A model generated the notes under the pieces. That model was not told where the DNA came from. It did not search any database and saw only the letters and a program-made list of their open reading frames with translations. Position numbers and translations under genes: made by a program. A stretch of DNA of 64,000 bases. Origin: Schaalia sp. ORNL0103. GTDB taxonomy: Bacteria; Actinomycetota; Actinomycetes; Actinomycetales; Actinomycetaceae. This document shows, piece by piece, positions 28,826-38,800 of the stretch (within the stretch, counting starts at the first letter, position 1; every line of letters begins with the position of its first letter). The stretch is taken from assembly GCF_019429565.1 (NCBI RefSeq), contig NZ_JAHXSA010000001.1:1178001-1242000 (forward strand), written 5' to 3'.

Positions 28826-29176
28826 TCAGGAGCGAGCAACCTCCACGGCGGTCGTCTGCGCAAGGTTGGACAGAGCGGTCACGAACTGCGCGATCAGCTT
28901 GCGGTTGCGGCTGTCCTGCATGAGGTTGGGCAGGCCCTTGGTCGTGCAGGTGACCTCAACGACGGTGCCGGCCTCGGAGGGAATAAATCCAACGACGATG
29001 TTCTCGCCCCAGGACATCATGCCCATCGGGGTATCGAAGGTGACAACCTGACGGTTGGGGTCCGCGAGCGTCACGGTCGCCTTCGGAACGGACTGCGCAG
29101 CCGGGGTAGCGAGCTGGAACAGCTGCTCGAACGGCACGTCGAACTGGAATGCCTGGGTTGTGGAACGCATACCCAT
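28826..29176 (-). CDS. Small conserved hypothetical, SRPBCC-like
   Basis: A 116-residue protein with the strand pattern AFQFDVPFEQLFQLATPAA...VVTFDTPMGMMSWGENIVVGFIPSEAGTVVEVTCTT and a C-terminal helix, suggestive of a START/SRPBCC fold. No catalytic motif or TM. ATG 29176 follows AAGGAG. Function unknown. Confidence 0.65.
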   Translation of the reverse strand: MGMRSTTQAFQFDVPFEQLFQLATPAAQSVPKATVTLADPNRQVVTFDTPMGMMSWGENIVVGFIPSEAGTVVEVTCTTKGLPNLMQDSRNRKLIAQFVTALSNLAQTTAVEVARS

Positions 29177-29224
29177 GGGAGTGTCTCCTTAAGGATCTCA
29201 GTGTGCACAGTCGGCGCGCACGGG

Positions 29225-29353
29225 TTACGCGTCAACCGGTGAAGAAGGGGCCACGCGCACGATCGCGGACACCTCGGTGTGGCGCTGCGAATGCGCGACT
29301 TCTTCCAGCTGGTTCAGCGTAGCAGCACGCGCCCAAATCTCATATTCCGTCAC
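29225..29353 (-). CDS. Possible small protein (42 aa)
   Basis: From GTG 29353 the frame encodes MTEYEIWARAATLNQLEEV.. and ends with TAA just upstream of the 29176 gene. Composition and codon choice look coding (mostly G/C third positions), and the residue order suggests an amphipathic helix. No good Shine-Dalgarno or -10 is seen, so this is tentative. It is the only sign of coding in the 29177-29470 gap. Confidence 0.35.
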   Translation of the reverse strand: MTEYEIWARAATLNQLEEVAHSQRHTEVSAIVRVAPSSPVDA

Positions 29354-29406
29354 CAGAAATGACCATCACCTTCGTTGAGAAAGCACATGCCGGGCCCATA
29401 GACGCA

Positions 29407-29443
29407 GGCGGGCGGCGAGATGTCATCCGTCTCGCCGCCCGCC
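29407..29443. terminator. Terminator after the DUF4232 lipoprotein gene
   Basis: GGCGGGCGGCGAGA / TCTCGCCGCCCGCC, 14-bp perfect stem with a 9-base loop. Confidence 0.8.
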
Positions 29444-29470
29444 CTGTTCACAGAAGTGACGGCACCTTCC

Positions 29471-30103
29471 TCAGGAACGCGGCTCGAAGGGGCTGACCGA
29501 CACCGAGGGCATCTCCTGGCACACGCGCAGGGTCAGCTGCAGGCTCGTCACGCCGATGCCCGCCTCGGGCATGACGTCGACCAGCTCCGAATCGGCGGGG
29601 TTACACCCGTCAACTCCGTCCGTCGATTCTGCCGTCAGGGTCACGCCCACACGGCCGCCCTGAGCAATCGTGTAGACGTTACCGGGGTCCTCACCGTCGC
29701 GCACGGCAGTGGAGATGACAGAGCCGCCGCTGGAGAAGATGATCTGCGGGAAGCCGTCAATCCAGCACGAGGGCCCCTCGTTTATGAAGCCGATTTCCAC
29801 GTAGGTGGTGCCGCCCGCCTCCTGCTGGGAGTCGATGGAGGGCTGCAGGTTCGTCAGGTCGCAACGCTGGTCGTTATCGGCAACGTTCACCTCGGGCGCC
29901 TGGTTTCCCTCGTCGGGCACGCCACTCTGAGGGCCAGCGCCGCTCTGGGCGGGCATGTCGCTCTGCGAGGCGGAAGCGCTCGGGGAAGCGGACGAGGCAG
30001 TGGACCCCGACTCAGGCTGGGGGCCCTTCGGGGAGCAGGCAGCGATGCCCAGGACAAGGGCCGACAGGGAGGTCACGGCAAGAATGCGTCGCGTGTTGAT
30101 CAT
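29471..30103 (-). CDS. DUF4232 domain lipoprotein
   Basis: A 210-residue exported lipoprotein: TM-like signal with lipobox LGIAAC (Cys 23), a Ser/Ala/Pro/Gln-rich linker (about 25-75), then a DUF4232 beta domain (CDLTNLQPSIDSQQEAGGTTYVEIGFINEGPSCWIDGFPQIIF) with four cysteines likely forming two disulfides. Function unknown. TAGGAT (30110-30115) ends 6 bases before the ATG, so probably leaderless. Confidence 0.85.
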   Translation of the reverse strand: MINTRRILAVTSLSALVLGIAACSPKGPQPESGSTASSASPSASASQSDMPAQSGAGPQSGVPDEGNQAPEVNVADNDQRCDLTNLQPSIDSQQEAGGTTYVEIGFINEGPSCWIDGFPQIIFSSGGSVISTAVRDGEDPGNVYTIAQGGRVGVTLTAESTDGVDGCNPADSELVDVMPEAGIGVTSLQLTLRVCQEMPSVSVSPFEPRS

Positions 30104-30109
30104 GGCCCC

Positions 30110-30115
30110 ATCCTA
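30110..30115 (-). promoter_or_regulatory. -10 element TAGGAT of leaderless lipoprotein gene
   Basis: Perfect TAnnnT, 6-base gap to ATG. Confidence 0.6.
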
Positions 30116-30199
30116 TGAAGTGCCACGCCGCTCACGCACCGCCACGCCGGGCAGAGCCCAGGGGTGACAAGGGGCGCACCGGGCGTTAACTACCCACCC

Positions 30200-30213
30200 G
30201 GCCCCGGCCTCGT
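30200..30213. repeat. Left-type single arm of dispersed palindrome, downstream of lysP
   Basis: GGCCCCGGCCTCGT with no adjacent partner; the next right-type arm lies on the other side of lysP at 31812-31825. Confidence 0.6.
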
Positions 30214-30218
30214 CCCCT

Positions 30219-31721
30219 CTATCGAGTGACCGGCTCAATCTCCACGGGGGCCACGTCCATCTCAGCCAGAGGCACCACCCGATCCTTGCGCGCCACGTGG
30301 TAGCCCCACCAGACCGCGCCGAACAGCGGCAGGCCAATGTAGGAGGAGGCAACCTCCCAGACCTGGCCATGAAGCACGGCTTCATAGTTCTGTCCCGCCA
30401 TGACCACCAAGCACATGACGAAAGCGATGATCGGGCCCGCCGGGAAGAACGGCGATCGATACGGCAGGTCCTCGAGGCGATATCCCTGCAACAGGTACGC
30501 GCGGCGGAAACGAATATGACTGACCGCGATACCCAGCCACATGATGATGCCGGAAATACCGACGATGTTCACCAGCCAGATGTACGCGTCGTTGAAGACC
30601 AGCTGCGTGAGGAAGCCAAACGCCGCAGTCACCGTCGTCACCGCCATCGCGTAGGCGGGCACGCCGCCCTTGGTAACGCGGGCGAAGATTGCGGGCGCCT
30701 GGCGCTTGAGGGCCATCGAGTGCAGCATGCGCGAAGCGGCGTACAGGCCCGAGTTACCCGCGGACAGGATCGAGGTCAGGATGACTGCGTTCATGACGGC
30801 GGCCGCCGCGCCGATGCCCATGCGGGCGAACACGAGCGTAAAGGGCGACTGGGCAATGTTGTTCGCCGAGTCGTCGGCCGCGCTCAGCAGGCTCGGGTCG
30901 GTGTAGGGCAGCAGCGTACCGATAACCGCGATCGCGCCGATGTAGAAGAACATGATGCGCCAGAACACCGTGCGAATCGAGCGCGGCACGTCCCTGCGCG
31001 GGTTCTCGGACTCGCCCGCTGCCACGCCCACCAGCTCGGTGCCCTGGAAGGAAAAGCCCGCAATCATGAAGACCGCGATAACGCCCACGAAGCCGTTATG
31101 GAAGGGCGCGTCCCCGATCGTCCAATTCGACAAGCCCGGAGAGTTTTCGCCCATCACGCCGGCGATCATGAAGACGCCCGACAAGACAAAGACGATGACA
31201 ATGACGACCTTGATGGCCGCCAACCAGAATTCGGCCTCACCGTAGACTCTCGCCGAGAGCGCGTTCAGCCCGACGACGATCACGAGGAAGCCCACCGCCC
31301 ATATCCACGACGGCACAGACGGGAACCAGTAGGCCATGACCAGGCCCGATGCCACAAGGTCCGCGGCCACCGTCACCGCCCAGTTGAACCAGTAGTTCCA
31401 CCCCATCGCGAAGCCGAAGGACGGGGAGATGAACTTCGTGGCGAAGGTCTGGAAGGAGCCCGCGACCGGCTGGTGCGCACTCATCTCACCCAGGGACTGC
31501 ATGAGGAGCAGCACCATCAGGCCAATCGCCGCGTAAGCGAGAAGGGCACCGCCCGGACCGGCGTTCGCGACCGTCGCACCGGAGGCCAGGAACAGGCCCG
31601 TGCCGATCGCGCCGCCGATGGCGATCATCTGCATATGACGCGACGCCAGGCCGCGCTTGAGCGCCGTGTTGGAGCGCTCGCGCACATCACTGGCGATGTC
31701 GTCGGGAGTGGGGGTAGCCAT
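30219..31721 (-). CDS. lysP: Lysine-type amino acid permease
   Basis: A 500-residue, 12-TM APC-superfamily amino acid:proton symporter. It tracks the lysine-specific permease closely: RHMQMIAIGGAIGTGLFLASGATVANAGPGGALLAY, GWNYWFNWAVTVAADLVASGLVMAYWFPSVPSWIW, GFSFQGTELVGVAAGESENP, and AVILTSILSAGNSGLYAASRML. I start at ATG 31721 after GAGGAA; the 28-codon extension upstream is not supported. Lysine preference is inferred by similarity and not proven. Flanked on both sides by single palindrome arms. Confidence 0.88.
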   Translation of the reverse strand: MATPTPDDIASDVRERSNTALKRGLASRHMQMIAIGGAIGTGLFLASGATVANAGPGGALLAYAAIGLMVLLLMQSLGEMSAHQPVAGSFQTFATKFISPSFGFAMGWNYWFNWAVTVAADLVASGLVMAYWFPSVPSWIWAVGFLVIVVGLNALSARVYGEAEFWLAAIKVVIVIVFVLSGVFMIAGVMGENSPGLSNWTIGDAPFHNGFVGVIAVFMIAGFSFQGTELVGVAAGESENPRRDVPRSIRTVFWRIMFFYIGAIAVIGTLLPYTDPSLLSAADDSANNIAQSPFTLVFARMGIGAAAAVMNAVILTSILSAGNSGLYAASRMLHSMALKRQAPAIFARVTKGGVPAYAMAVTTVTAAFGFLTQLVFNDAYIWLVNIVGISGIIMWLGIAVSHIRFRRAYLLQGYRLEDLPYRSPFFPAGPIIAFVMCLVVMAGQNYEAVLHGQVWEVASSYIGLPLFGAVWWGYHVARKDRVVPLAEMDVAPVEIEPVTR

Positions 31722-31811
31722 GAGTCGGTTCCTCATCTGTCGATCGTCGAGTCCCATCTTAGTCCCACAATCGCTTGTGTCGACGTTGGTAGATTCTTTT
31801 CTCATTCTTTA

Positions 31812-31825
31812 ACGAGGCCGGGGTT
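31812..31825. repeat. Right-type single arm of dispersed palindrome, upstream of lysP
   Basis: ACGAGGCCGGGGTT; complements the arm at 30200-30213 over 12 bases in the polarity of a split palindrome. Confidence 0.6.
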
Positions 31826-31938
31826 CTCCTTCCGCTCTTGACACCCCGTTGCCCACCACGACCTCGCGCGCACCAAACGAGCCACACACACGCTGGGCAG
31901 TTACACTAAACCCACCCACGCCACCGCAGGAGGTTCCT

Positions 31939-32631
31939 ATGACGCAATCCCTCATGAGCATCGGTTGGATGCTCCTCGCCCTCGTCCTCTCTGCATCCAT
32001 CGGCCTCGAGCGACAAATCCGAGGCAAGAGCGCGGGCATTCGAACGCAGGCCATCGTCGGCCTCACCGCGTGCCTCATGATGCTGATCTCCAAGTACGGA
32101 TTCTCCGACATCCTCGTCGACGGCATCACCCGATACGACCCTTCGCGCGTCGCCTCACAGATCGTCTCCGGCATCGGCTTCTTGGGCGCGGGCATCATCC
32201 TGACCCGTCACGGCGCGATTCGAGGCCTCACGACTGCGGCCACCATCTGGGAGACCGCGGCAATCGGCATGGCGTGCGGGGCAGGCCTGTGGTGGCTTGC
32301 CGTGGCCGGCACGGTTTTGCATTTCATCGTCATCGCGCTCCTGACGCCCCTCGTTCAGTTCATCCTCATGCGCACGCATGGCCACAAGGTGACGCTCACT
32401 ATTCATTACACGCCGGGGCACGGCGTCCTCTCCACGCTCCTCAGCCAGGTTTCAGCTCTCGGCTGGACCGTCTCCACGGTGTCGACCCACACGGATTCAA
32501 GTGACCGCGCAACCACCGCGCGATTCACTGCTGCGACGCGCCAGGACCTCTCACGCTCCCTGCTGGTGACCACCCTGGCCGACCTCGATGGCGTCGCGGG
32601 CGTCGACATCAGCGAAGACGACGACGAATAA
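31939..32631 (+). CDS. MgtC/SapB family membrane protein
   Basis: A 230-residue protein with ~4 N-terminal TM segments bearing the MgtC signature (ASIGLERQIRGKSAGIRTQAIVGLTACLMMLIS; GIGFLGAGIILTRHGAIRGLTTAATIWETAAIG) and a C-terminal ACT-like soluble domain. In pathogens MgtC helps survival in low magnesium by acting on the ATP synthase; elsewhere the role is unclear. Start ATG 31939 follows AGGAGG by 5 bases. Confidence 0.88.
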   Translation: MTQSLMSIGWMLLALVLSASIGLERQIRGKSAGIRTQAIVGLTACLMMLISKYGFSDILVDGITRYDPSRVASQIVSGIGFLGAGIILTRHGAIRGLTTAATIWETAAIGMACGAGLWWLAVAGTVLHFIVIALLTPLVQFILMRTHGHKVTLTIHYTPGHGVLSTLLSQVSALGWTVSTVSTHTDSSDRATTARFTAATRQDLSRSLLVTTLADLDGVAGVDISEDDDE

Positions 32632-32645
32632 AGTCCACAGCGTAG

Positions 32646-32680
32646 ACGAGGGGCCCGCGGATCACCGCGGGCCCCTCGTT
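32646..32680. terminator. Terminator between mgtC-like gene and repeat-protein gene
   Basis: ACGAGGGGCCCGCGG / CCGCGGGCCCCTCGT, 15-bp stem, 4-base loop, convergent genes. Confidence 0.85.
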
Positions 32681-32703
32681 CATGCCATCAGGCTCTCAGC
32701 GCA

Positions 32704-34491
32704 TCACGCCTGAGGACCGAAAGGATTGTAGGGCTTGTCGCCCAGCTGGGGCTGCTGACCCTGCTGCTGGCCGAACTGAGCCTGCTGGCCAAACTGGGGC
32801 TGACCGGCCTGGGGGGCCTGGAATCCGCCCTGCTGCTGGCCGAACTGAGGCTGACCGGCCTGCGGGGCCTGGAAGCCACCCTGCTGCTGGCCGAACTGGC
32901 CCTGCTGCTGGCCCATCTGCACGCCGGCGAACGCGCCACCAAAGGCATTCGGGTTGTTGATCGGTGCGACCGCACCGGTCTTCAGCTCCATAAGCAGGAG
33001 GCCGCCCGCAGCGCCGAGCGCGAGGGAGAACAGCAGCAGCATGAAAGCGCCAAAGCCCGCATCGACGTACTTATTACTAATCGCGACAATGAACTGAATA
33101 ACACCGAGCAACGCCACCACAAGCGCGCCGATGCCCGCCGACAGGTACGCCCACTTCTGGTTCGTGAACCAGTAGGCGGCACCCAGGCCGACGACAGCCA
33201 TCAGCATGATGAGGTGGAATGCCGAGTAGCCGCCCTTCGCCTCGAACATCGACGCGCTGTAGCCGTAGGCAGAAACGAAAGGCAGGAACATCGAGACGAG
33301 GATCAGCACCGCCGACGCGGCGATACCGATGAGCGAGTAGGTCGCGCGAACGGAGCGGCCGCTCACCTTGCCCGTTTCGGCCACAACGGCCGTCTGGAAC
33401 TGGTTGAACGCCGAGTTCGCGGCAGCGCCGAACTGCTGGGCGGCAGCGCCGAACTGCTGGCCCGTCGACTGGCCCGCCGGAGCGTAACCCGGCTGACCGT
33501 ACTGCTGCTGGCCGGGCTGGCCGAAGGGGGCCTGCTGGCCCTGCTGCGGCTGCGCGCCGAACTGGGGCTGTCCCTGCTGGCCGGGCTGGCCGAAGGGGGC
33601 CTGCTGGGGCTGACCTTGCTGCGACTGCGCGCCGAACTGCGGCTGCCCCTGCTGAGCCTGCTGACCCTGCTGGGGAGCAGTACCGTACTGGGGCTGGCCG
33701 GGCTGGCCGAAGGGAGGCTGCTGGGGCTGACCCTGCTGCGGCTGCGCGCCGAACTGGGGCTGACCCTGCTGAGCCTGCTGACCCTGCTGGGGAGCAGTAC
33801 CGTACTGGGGCTGACCGGGCTGCTGACCGAAGGGGGCCTGCTGGCCCTGCTGCGGCTGGGCGCCAAACTGGGGCTGACCCTGCGGCTGAGCGTCTACCTG
33901 CGGCGGGTTGCTGAAGGGAGACTGCGCGACCTGTTCTTCGGTCGACAGGGCGGGAGCGGCCTCGTCGCCCGCAGGGGCCTCGGACTGCGCCGCGCCCTCG
34001 AGGATTGCCTGCTCGAGGTTGTCATCGTGTGCCTCGGCGGCCTCGCTCACGGGAGCCTCGGGCTCGACGTGGGCAGCCTCGGGCTCGACGTGGGCAGCCT
34101 CGGGCTCGACGTGGGCAACCTCGGGTTCTGCGGGAGCCTCAACGTGCGGCTCTTCGACCACGGGCTGCTCGACGGGGGCCTCGGCCGGGGCGGCGTTAGC
34201 CTCGGGCTGCGCTTCTTCGTGGACACCGGCGAAAGGCTCGGCCTGCTCGCCGGTTTCCTCCGCGGGGGCCTCGGGCTCGGAGACCGCAGGTTCCTCAGCA
34301 GCCGGGGGCTGCGCGGGAACGACACCCTGGTCCGCTAGCCACTGCCCGAGGGCAGGGTACAGCGACGGGTGCGTTGCGACGTAGGGACGCAGGTCCGGGC
34401 GAGCGGCAGTGATATCCGCGAGATCCTGGGCCGAAAGCGCCGGATTGCTCAAGTCGGCAGCGGTGAGCTGCGACGGATCGATAGTGCTCAT
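32704..34491 (-). CDS. LRV-motif membrane protein with long Gln/Gly/Pro/Phe-rich repeats
   Basis: A 595-residue protein in four parts. The N-terminal ~60 residues ([30 protein letters not shown]) match the variant leucine-rich module found in actinobacterial membrane proteins. Next comes an acidic Ala/Glu/Pro region with three tandem EPEAAHV-type heptads, then ~190 residues of [12 protein letters not shown]-type repeats with a 39-residue period. Four TM segments (about 380-520) follow, and the tail repeats [17 protein letters not shown]. Function unknown. The low-complexity parts resemble prion-like or phase-separating sequences. ATG 34491 follows GAGAGGAA. Confidence 0.7.
   Translation of the reverse strand: MSTIDPSQLTAADLSNPALSAQDLADITAARPDLRPYVATHPSLYPALGQWLADQGVVPAQPPAAEEPAVSEPEAPAEETGEQAEPFAGVHEEAQPEANAAPAEAPVEQPVVEEPHVEAPAEPEVAHVEPEAAHVEPEAAHVEPEAPVSEAAEAHDDNLEQAILEGAAQSEAPAGDEAAPALSTEEQVAQSPFSNPPQVDAQPQGQPQFGAQPQQGQQAPFGQQPGQPQYGTAPQQGQQAQQGQPQFGAQPQQGQPQQPPFGQPGQPQYGTAPQQGQQAQQGQPQFGAQSQQGQPQQAPFGQPGQQGQPQFGAQPQQGQQAPFGQPGQQQYGQPGYAPAGQSTGQQFGAAAQQFGAAANSAFNQFQTAVVAETGKVSGRSVRATYSLIGIAASAVLILVSMFLPFVSAYGYSASMFEAKGGYSAFHLIMLMAVVGLGAAYWFTNQKWAYLSAGIGALVVALLGVIQFIVAISNKYVDAGFGAFMLLLFSLALGAAGGLLLMELKTGAVAPINNPNAFGGAFAGVQMGQQQGQFGQQQGGFQAPQAGQPQFGQQQGGFQAPQAGQPQFGQQAQFGQQQGQQPQLGDKPYNPFGPQA
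33610..33860. repeat. Tandem repeat with 117-bp (39-aa) period
   Basis: For example TGGGGAGCAGTACCGTACTG begins at 33671 and again at 33788, with neighbouring sequence largely conserved. Two and a fraction copies, in frame. Confidence 0.85.
34055..34117. repeat. Three perfect 21-bp tandem repeats
   Basis: Units 34055-34075, 34076-34096 and 34097-34117 are identical and encode seven residues each (EPEAAHV-type). Confidence 0.92.
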
Positions 34492-34603
34492 CTGTATTCC
34501 TCTCGCACCCGTAGGTGCAGTTCCTGATGGCGAACAGCCAATACTATCGCGCCGAGGGTTGTATACGTCAAGACGTTCACACCATGAAACATGGGCGTGA
34601 TAC

Positions 34604-34633
34604 AAAAGACCCGGCCCCTCACGGGACCGGGTC
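34604..34633 (-). terminator. Terminator of the tRNA-fMet gene
   Basis: On the minus strand GACCCGGTCCC / GGGGCCGGGTC with a short loop, followed by TTTT. Confidence 0.88.
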
Positions 34634-34638
34634 TGTGG

Positions 34639-34715
34639 TGGTAGCGGGGACAGGATTTGAACCTGCGACCTCCGGGTTATGAGCCCGGCGAGCTACCGAA
34701 CTGCTCCACCCCGCG
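34639..34715 (-). tRNA. Initiator tRNA-fMet (CAT)
   Basis: 77 nt including encoded CCA. Anticodon CAT, and initiator hallmarks: no pair at position 1-72 (C1 facing U72) and three consecutive G-C pairs closing the anticodon stem (CCGGGCTCATAACCCGG). T-loop GGTTCAAATCC is standard. Followed by its own terminator. Confidence 0.96.
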
Positions 34716-34829
34716 TCGGCTCTAGATACTCTAGCGCATCGACCGGGAGGGCACAAACCGTGCGCGGTGATTTACGTCCCAGCGGTCAGTATCTGTCAGC
34801 AGGCGGGCATTCACGCGGCCCCAGCGCGC

Positions 34830-35624
34830 TCACTGGGGCGCGGCAAACCCTGACACGTTCGTCACCTGAGCGGACGAGGCCTCGGGCGCCACCGCGGAAG
34901 AAGCGGGCTCGGGCATCACCGACGGCGAAGCGACGTGGCCGGCCGGAGCCGCTCCTCCAGCAGGAACGGGAGCGCTCATCGCGTAGGGCGAGGGCGCCGG
35001 CTTGAAGTCAGGGATCGCGAGCAGGATCGCGGCGATGACACAGATCCAAGCAATCGCCCGCATCAGGAGCAAGCGCGCACCCAAGAGTCCGAGCTCATAA
35101 ATCCCGGGCTCAGGCACGAACGCGTGGTACCAGACAGAATCATTAGCAACGAACATGACCGGTGTGACGATGAAGAACAGCACCAAAATGATGGACGCGG
35201 CGACGTAGCGCGCAATGACAGCGCCCCTGCGCAGATAGAGCACCGCAAGCGTGATGACAACGATGTCAATCAGACGCCACAGCCAGAACAACGGGTTCGA
35301 GAACTGGCTTACGTAGTCGTCGAGATGATCGAAGTGATAGGGAATGAATCCATTCACCAGGGAGATCCCCTGGAGGATAATGATCGTCCACGCGGCGATG
35401 CGTCCGCGCATGGATAGCGACGAACGAGCCGTATTCGATGGGCCAGCATACAGGGGCGCCGCGCCATAAGGATCTGCGGTCGGCGCCACCATCACGGGAG
35501 CACTCATCGGCGCAGGCAGCGAGGAAGTACCCGCCGGAGTCGGCAGCGACGAAGCTCGCTCCGGCGCCTCGCTTGGCTGAGGCACACCCGAGGAGGTAGC
35601 GAAGGGATTATTGGGCAGAGTCAT
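34830..35624 (-). CDS. Four-TM membrane protein with Pro/Ala-rich tails
   Basis: A 264-residue protein. The first ~85 residues and last ~50 are rich in Pro, Ala and Ser; four TM segments lie between about 88 and 215 (AAWTIIILQGISLVNGFIP; LWRLIDIVVITLAVLYL; YVAASIILVLFFIVTPVMFV; AIAWICVIAAILLAIPDF). No family recognised. ATG 35624 follows GGAAGGAAG; a longer upstream frame is unsupported. Confidence 0.6.
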   Translation of the reverse strand: MTLPNNPFATSSGVPQPSEAPERASSLPTPAGTSSLPAPMSAPVMVAPTADPYGAAPLYAGPSNTARSSLSMRGRIAAWTIIILQGISLVNGFIPYHFDHLDDYVSQFSNPLFWLWRLIDIVVITLAVLYLRRGAVIARYVAASIILVLFFIVTPVMFVANDSVWYHAFVPEPGIYELGLLGARLLLMRAIAWICVIAAILLAIPDFKPAPSPYAMSAPVPAGGAAPAGHVASPSVMPEPASSAVAPEASSAQVTNVSGFAAPQ

Positions 35625-35759
35625 CGTCTTCCTTCCACGATGTCGATGGGTCCCAGAGACAGATGCCCTCACCATAGCAACGACGCGCCGGGGCAAGCCG
35701 GACGACAACTCATGCTGGGATAAGCTCCCCCATCCAGTTGTTTCCACAAAGCGCATACG

Positions 35760-35812
35760 GCCGCGCGCCCGGCCCCCTCACGACGTGTGATAGGCGGGAC
35801 CGGGCGCGCGGC
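35760..35812. terminator. Hairpin downstream of the UPF0182 gene
   Basis: GCCGCGCGCCCGG (35760-35772) pairs with CCGGGCGCGCGGC (35800-35812); long loop. Lies after the leftward UPF0182 gene. Confidence 0.65.
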
Positions 35813-35827
35813 GGCTTCCGTCAGCAG

Positions 35828-38800
35828 TTATGAGCCGCTTTGGGCACCACTCGTGGCAGATGGGCTCGGGCTGGGCGTCGGTCTGGGCGTCGCCGCACCG
35901 AGCTCCTGCTGGGCAGCCTCGGCGCGGGCCAGGGCGTCGCGCAGACGAGTCTGAGCCTGGCCGAAGGCGGTCCAATCGGACTTGCTCATCGCCGAATCGG
36001 CGTCACGCATGGCCTGAGCGGCATCGTTGATGGCCTGCGTCAGGCGGGCGTTCGCGTCGCCCGAGGCGGCCGGCGGGGTCGCACCCGACTGGCTGCCGTC
36101 GTCGCTCGCTGGCGGCGTCTGCGGCGTCGTCGCACTACCATCGTCGGCGACGAGCTGGCGCAGCGATTCTTCCAGGGTGGGCGCGAAGCCGACCTTGTCA
36201 CCGAAGGCGGTCAGAACCGAGCGGAGCACGGGGTAGGACGCGGAGCCGGTGCCCTGCACGTAGACGGGCTGCACGTAGAGCAGGCCGCCGCCGACCGGCA
36301 GGGTCAGGAGGTTACCGCGGATAACCGTGGAGTCAGCCTGGTTGAGCAGGTTGAGCTGGGTCGCGATCTTCTCGTCGGAGTCGTACTTGTTCTGTACCTG
36401 GCCGGGGCCGGGCACGGTCGTCGACGAGGGCAGGGCGAGCAGGCGGAGCTTGCCGTATCCCTCGCGCACCTGGCCGGGGGTGTTACCGGTCTCAGAGTCG
36501 ACGGCGAGGAAGCCCGCCATGGCCTCGCGTCGGCCCTCGCCGCCGCCACCGGGCACGAAGACCGAGGTCAGGGAGAACTCAGCGCTGTCCTGGCCGGGCA
36601 TCTGCATGGTCAGGTAGTACGGCGGCTGCAGAGCGGTCGGAGCGGGCACGGGGTTGCCCGCCGCGTCCACGCGCGTGGAGGAGTCGGAGCTGGAGGCTGC
36701 GCCGTGGGTGGAGGTCTCCTCGGCCAGGCGCCAACGGTCACCGCCGGAGTAGAAGCCGGCAGCGTCGGTCACGTGGTACGTGGCGAGCAGGTTGCGCTGG
36801 ACCTTGAACATGTCCTCCGGGTAGCGCAGGTGGCTCATGAGATCGCCCGAGATCGCCGAGACGGGCTCGACGCTGCCGGGGTAGATCTTTTCCCAGGTGC
36901 GTAGGATCGGATCCTGGTCATCCCAGCGGAACAGGCGCACGGAGCCGTCGTAGGCGTCGACGATGGCCTTGACGGAGTTACGCATGTAGTTGATCTTGTT
37001 GGCCTGGACGTACTGGCCGACCTCGGTGGAGCGAGAGTCCACGGTGGCATTCGAGAGGGTCTCGTGCTGCGCGTAGGGGTAGTTGTTCGTGGTCGTGTAC
37101 GCGTCGACGACCCACACGAGGCGCTTGGGGGTCGAGGGGTCGCCGTCCATATCGACGACCGCCGGGTAGGCGGACTGTTCGAGCGTCAGATAGGGCGCGA
37201 CCTTTGCGACGCGCTGGAGAGGATCGCGATTGTAGAGGATCTGCGAGGCCTCGTTCGTCTGCGAGGAGAAGAACAGATCGGTGGATCCGAACTTGATCGC
37301 GTACAGGAGCTTGTTCCACACGTTACCCACGGAGGGGCCGCCATTGCCGACAAAGGTCGTGGAGACCTGGCCGCCAACCGCGGTGTCGTCCGGGTAGTCA
37401 AGTTCCTGAGGCTCGGAGCCCTCGGGGGCGCCGACGATCGAGTAGTCGGGCGAGCCGGGGCTGAAGTAGACGCGCTCCTCGTAGTCGCCCATCTCGCCGA
37501 CGGAGGGCACGGACTGCTCCCAGTAGGAGGGCAGGCCGTCGCTGGTCAGCTGGTTGCCGTATGCGGCGACCGCGCCGTAGCCGTGGGTGTAGACGGTGTG
37601 CTGGTTCACCCAGGTCTGCTGTTCGGCGGACAGGCCCGAGAGGTTGAGCTCGCGCACAGAGATCACGGTGTCGCGGCGCTCCCCACCCACGTTGTAGCGG
37701 TCGACCTTCATGCCCGAGTTGAAGCCGTAGTACAGGCGAGACTGCTGGAGCTGCTGGACGGTCTTTGTGATGACCTGCGGGTCGAGCAGACGCACCTGGG
37801 AGGTGAGGGACTCGGTGTCGAACTGACCGGCCGAGGCCGTGGTGGCCGCGTCGTAGTTCGTCTGATAGTCGACGTCCTGCAGGCCATATGCGGCCAGCGT
37901 GGCGTCGATGTTGCGCTGAATGTAGGGAGATTCAAGGCTGCGCTGGTTGGGGCGCACGCGGAACTGTTCGACGAGGGCCGGGTAGGCGCCGGCCAGGACG
38001 AGGGCCGCGATCACCGTCACCGCGACGCCGGTCACCGGTAGGCGCCACGTGCCCTTGAAGGCCGCGACGACGAAGAGGACCGCGACGAGTCCGGAGATGA
38101 CCGCCAGGATGGAGTGCGCGGGCAGCGTCGCGTTGATGTCGGAGTACATGGCGCCATGAATGGAGCCGGAGTCCGAGGTAAGCAGCTCGTAGCGGCCCAG
38201 CCAGTAGTTCACGGCGATGAAGAGCGACAGGCAGGCGGCCATCAAGCCGGACTGCAGGCGTGCCTGCTTCGAGGCGTGAGGGCGCGGCGCCAGGCGGATC
38301 GTTCCGTACAGGTAGGACACGATGAGGGCCGCGATGAGAGCGATGGCGGTGACGGTCAGCAGGAAGGACACGAGGACCTTCAGCGCGGGCAGGACGAACA
38401 CGAAGAACGAGATGTCCAGACCGAACTGGGGATCAACCTGATCGAAGGAGGAGCGGTTGAGGAACTGGAGCAGCGTCTGCCACTCCGTGGCCAGGCGAGC
38501 GCCGTTCGTGAAACCGAAGAACAGAGCGACGCCCCAGAACGCGAGTCGGCGCACGGGCTCGAGAGCCTTCTGGTAGGCGCGCAGGGAGGCCGACGCCTGT
38601 CCGCGCGTCGAGGAGGCGCGATGCCGGTATGCGTAGGACATCGAGAAGAAAATGAGGGCCGTGGCCACGACGAATCCGACGACGAACAGGCCGATGTGTG
38701 CTCCCCACTGGGTGAGGATGACGCGGGTGGCGCTCATCTGGCGGAACCAGAGGATCTCGGTCCACACGATCGACGCAGCGTAGATGATCGCGCCGATCGC

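Noticed and set aside
33500-33900. Regular repeats that could look like a CRISPR array
   Set aside because: Repeats are contiguous, in frame and encode Q/G/P-rich protein, with no unique spacers and no cas genes nearby.
34639-34715. Attachment site for an integrated element at the tRNA gene
   Set aside because: No integrase, and no direct repeat of the tRNA 3' end was noticed in the flanks.
35840-38041. Long plus-strand frames of 354 and 325 residues within UPF0182
   Set aside because: Antisense shadows; no ribosome binding sites or domains.
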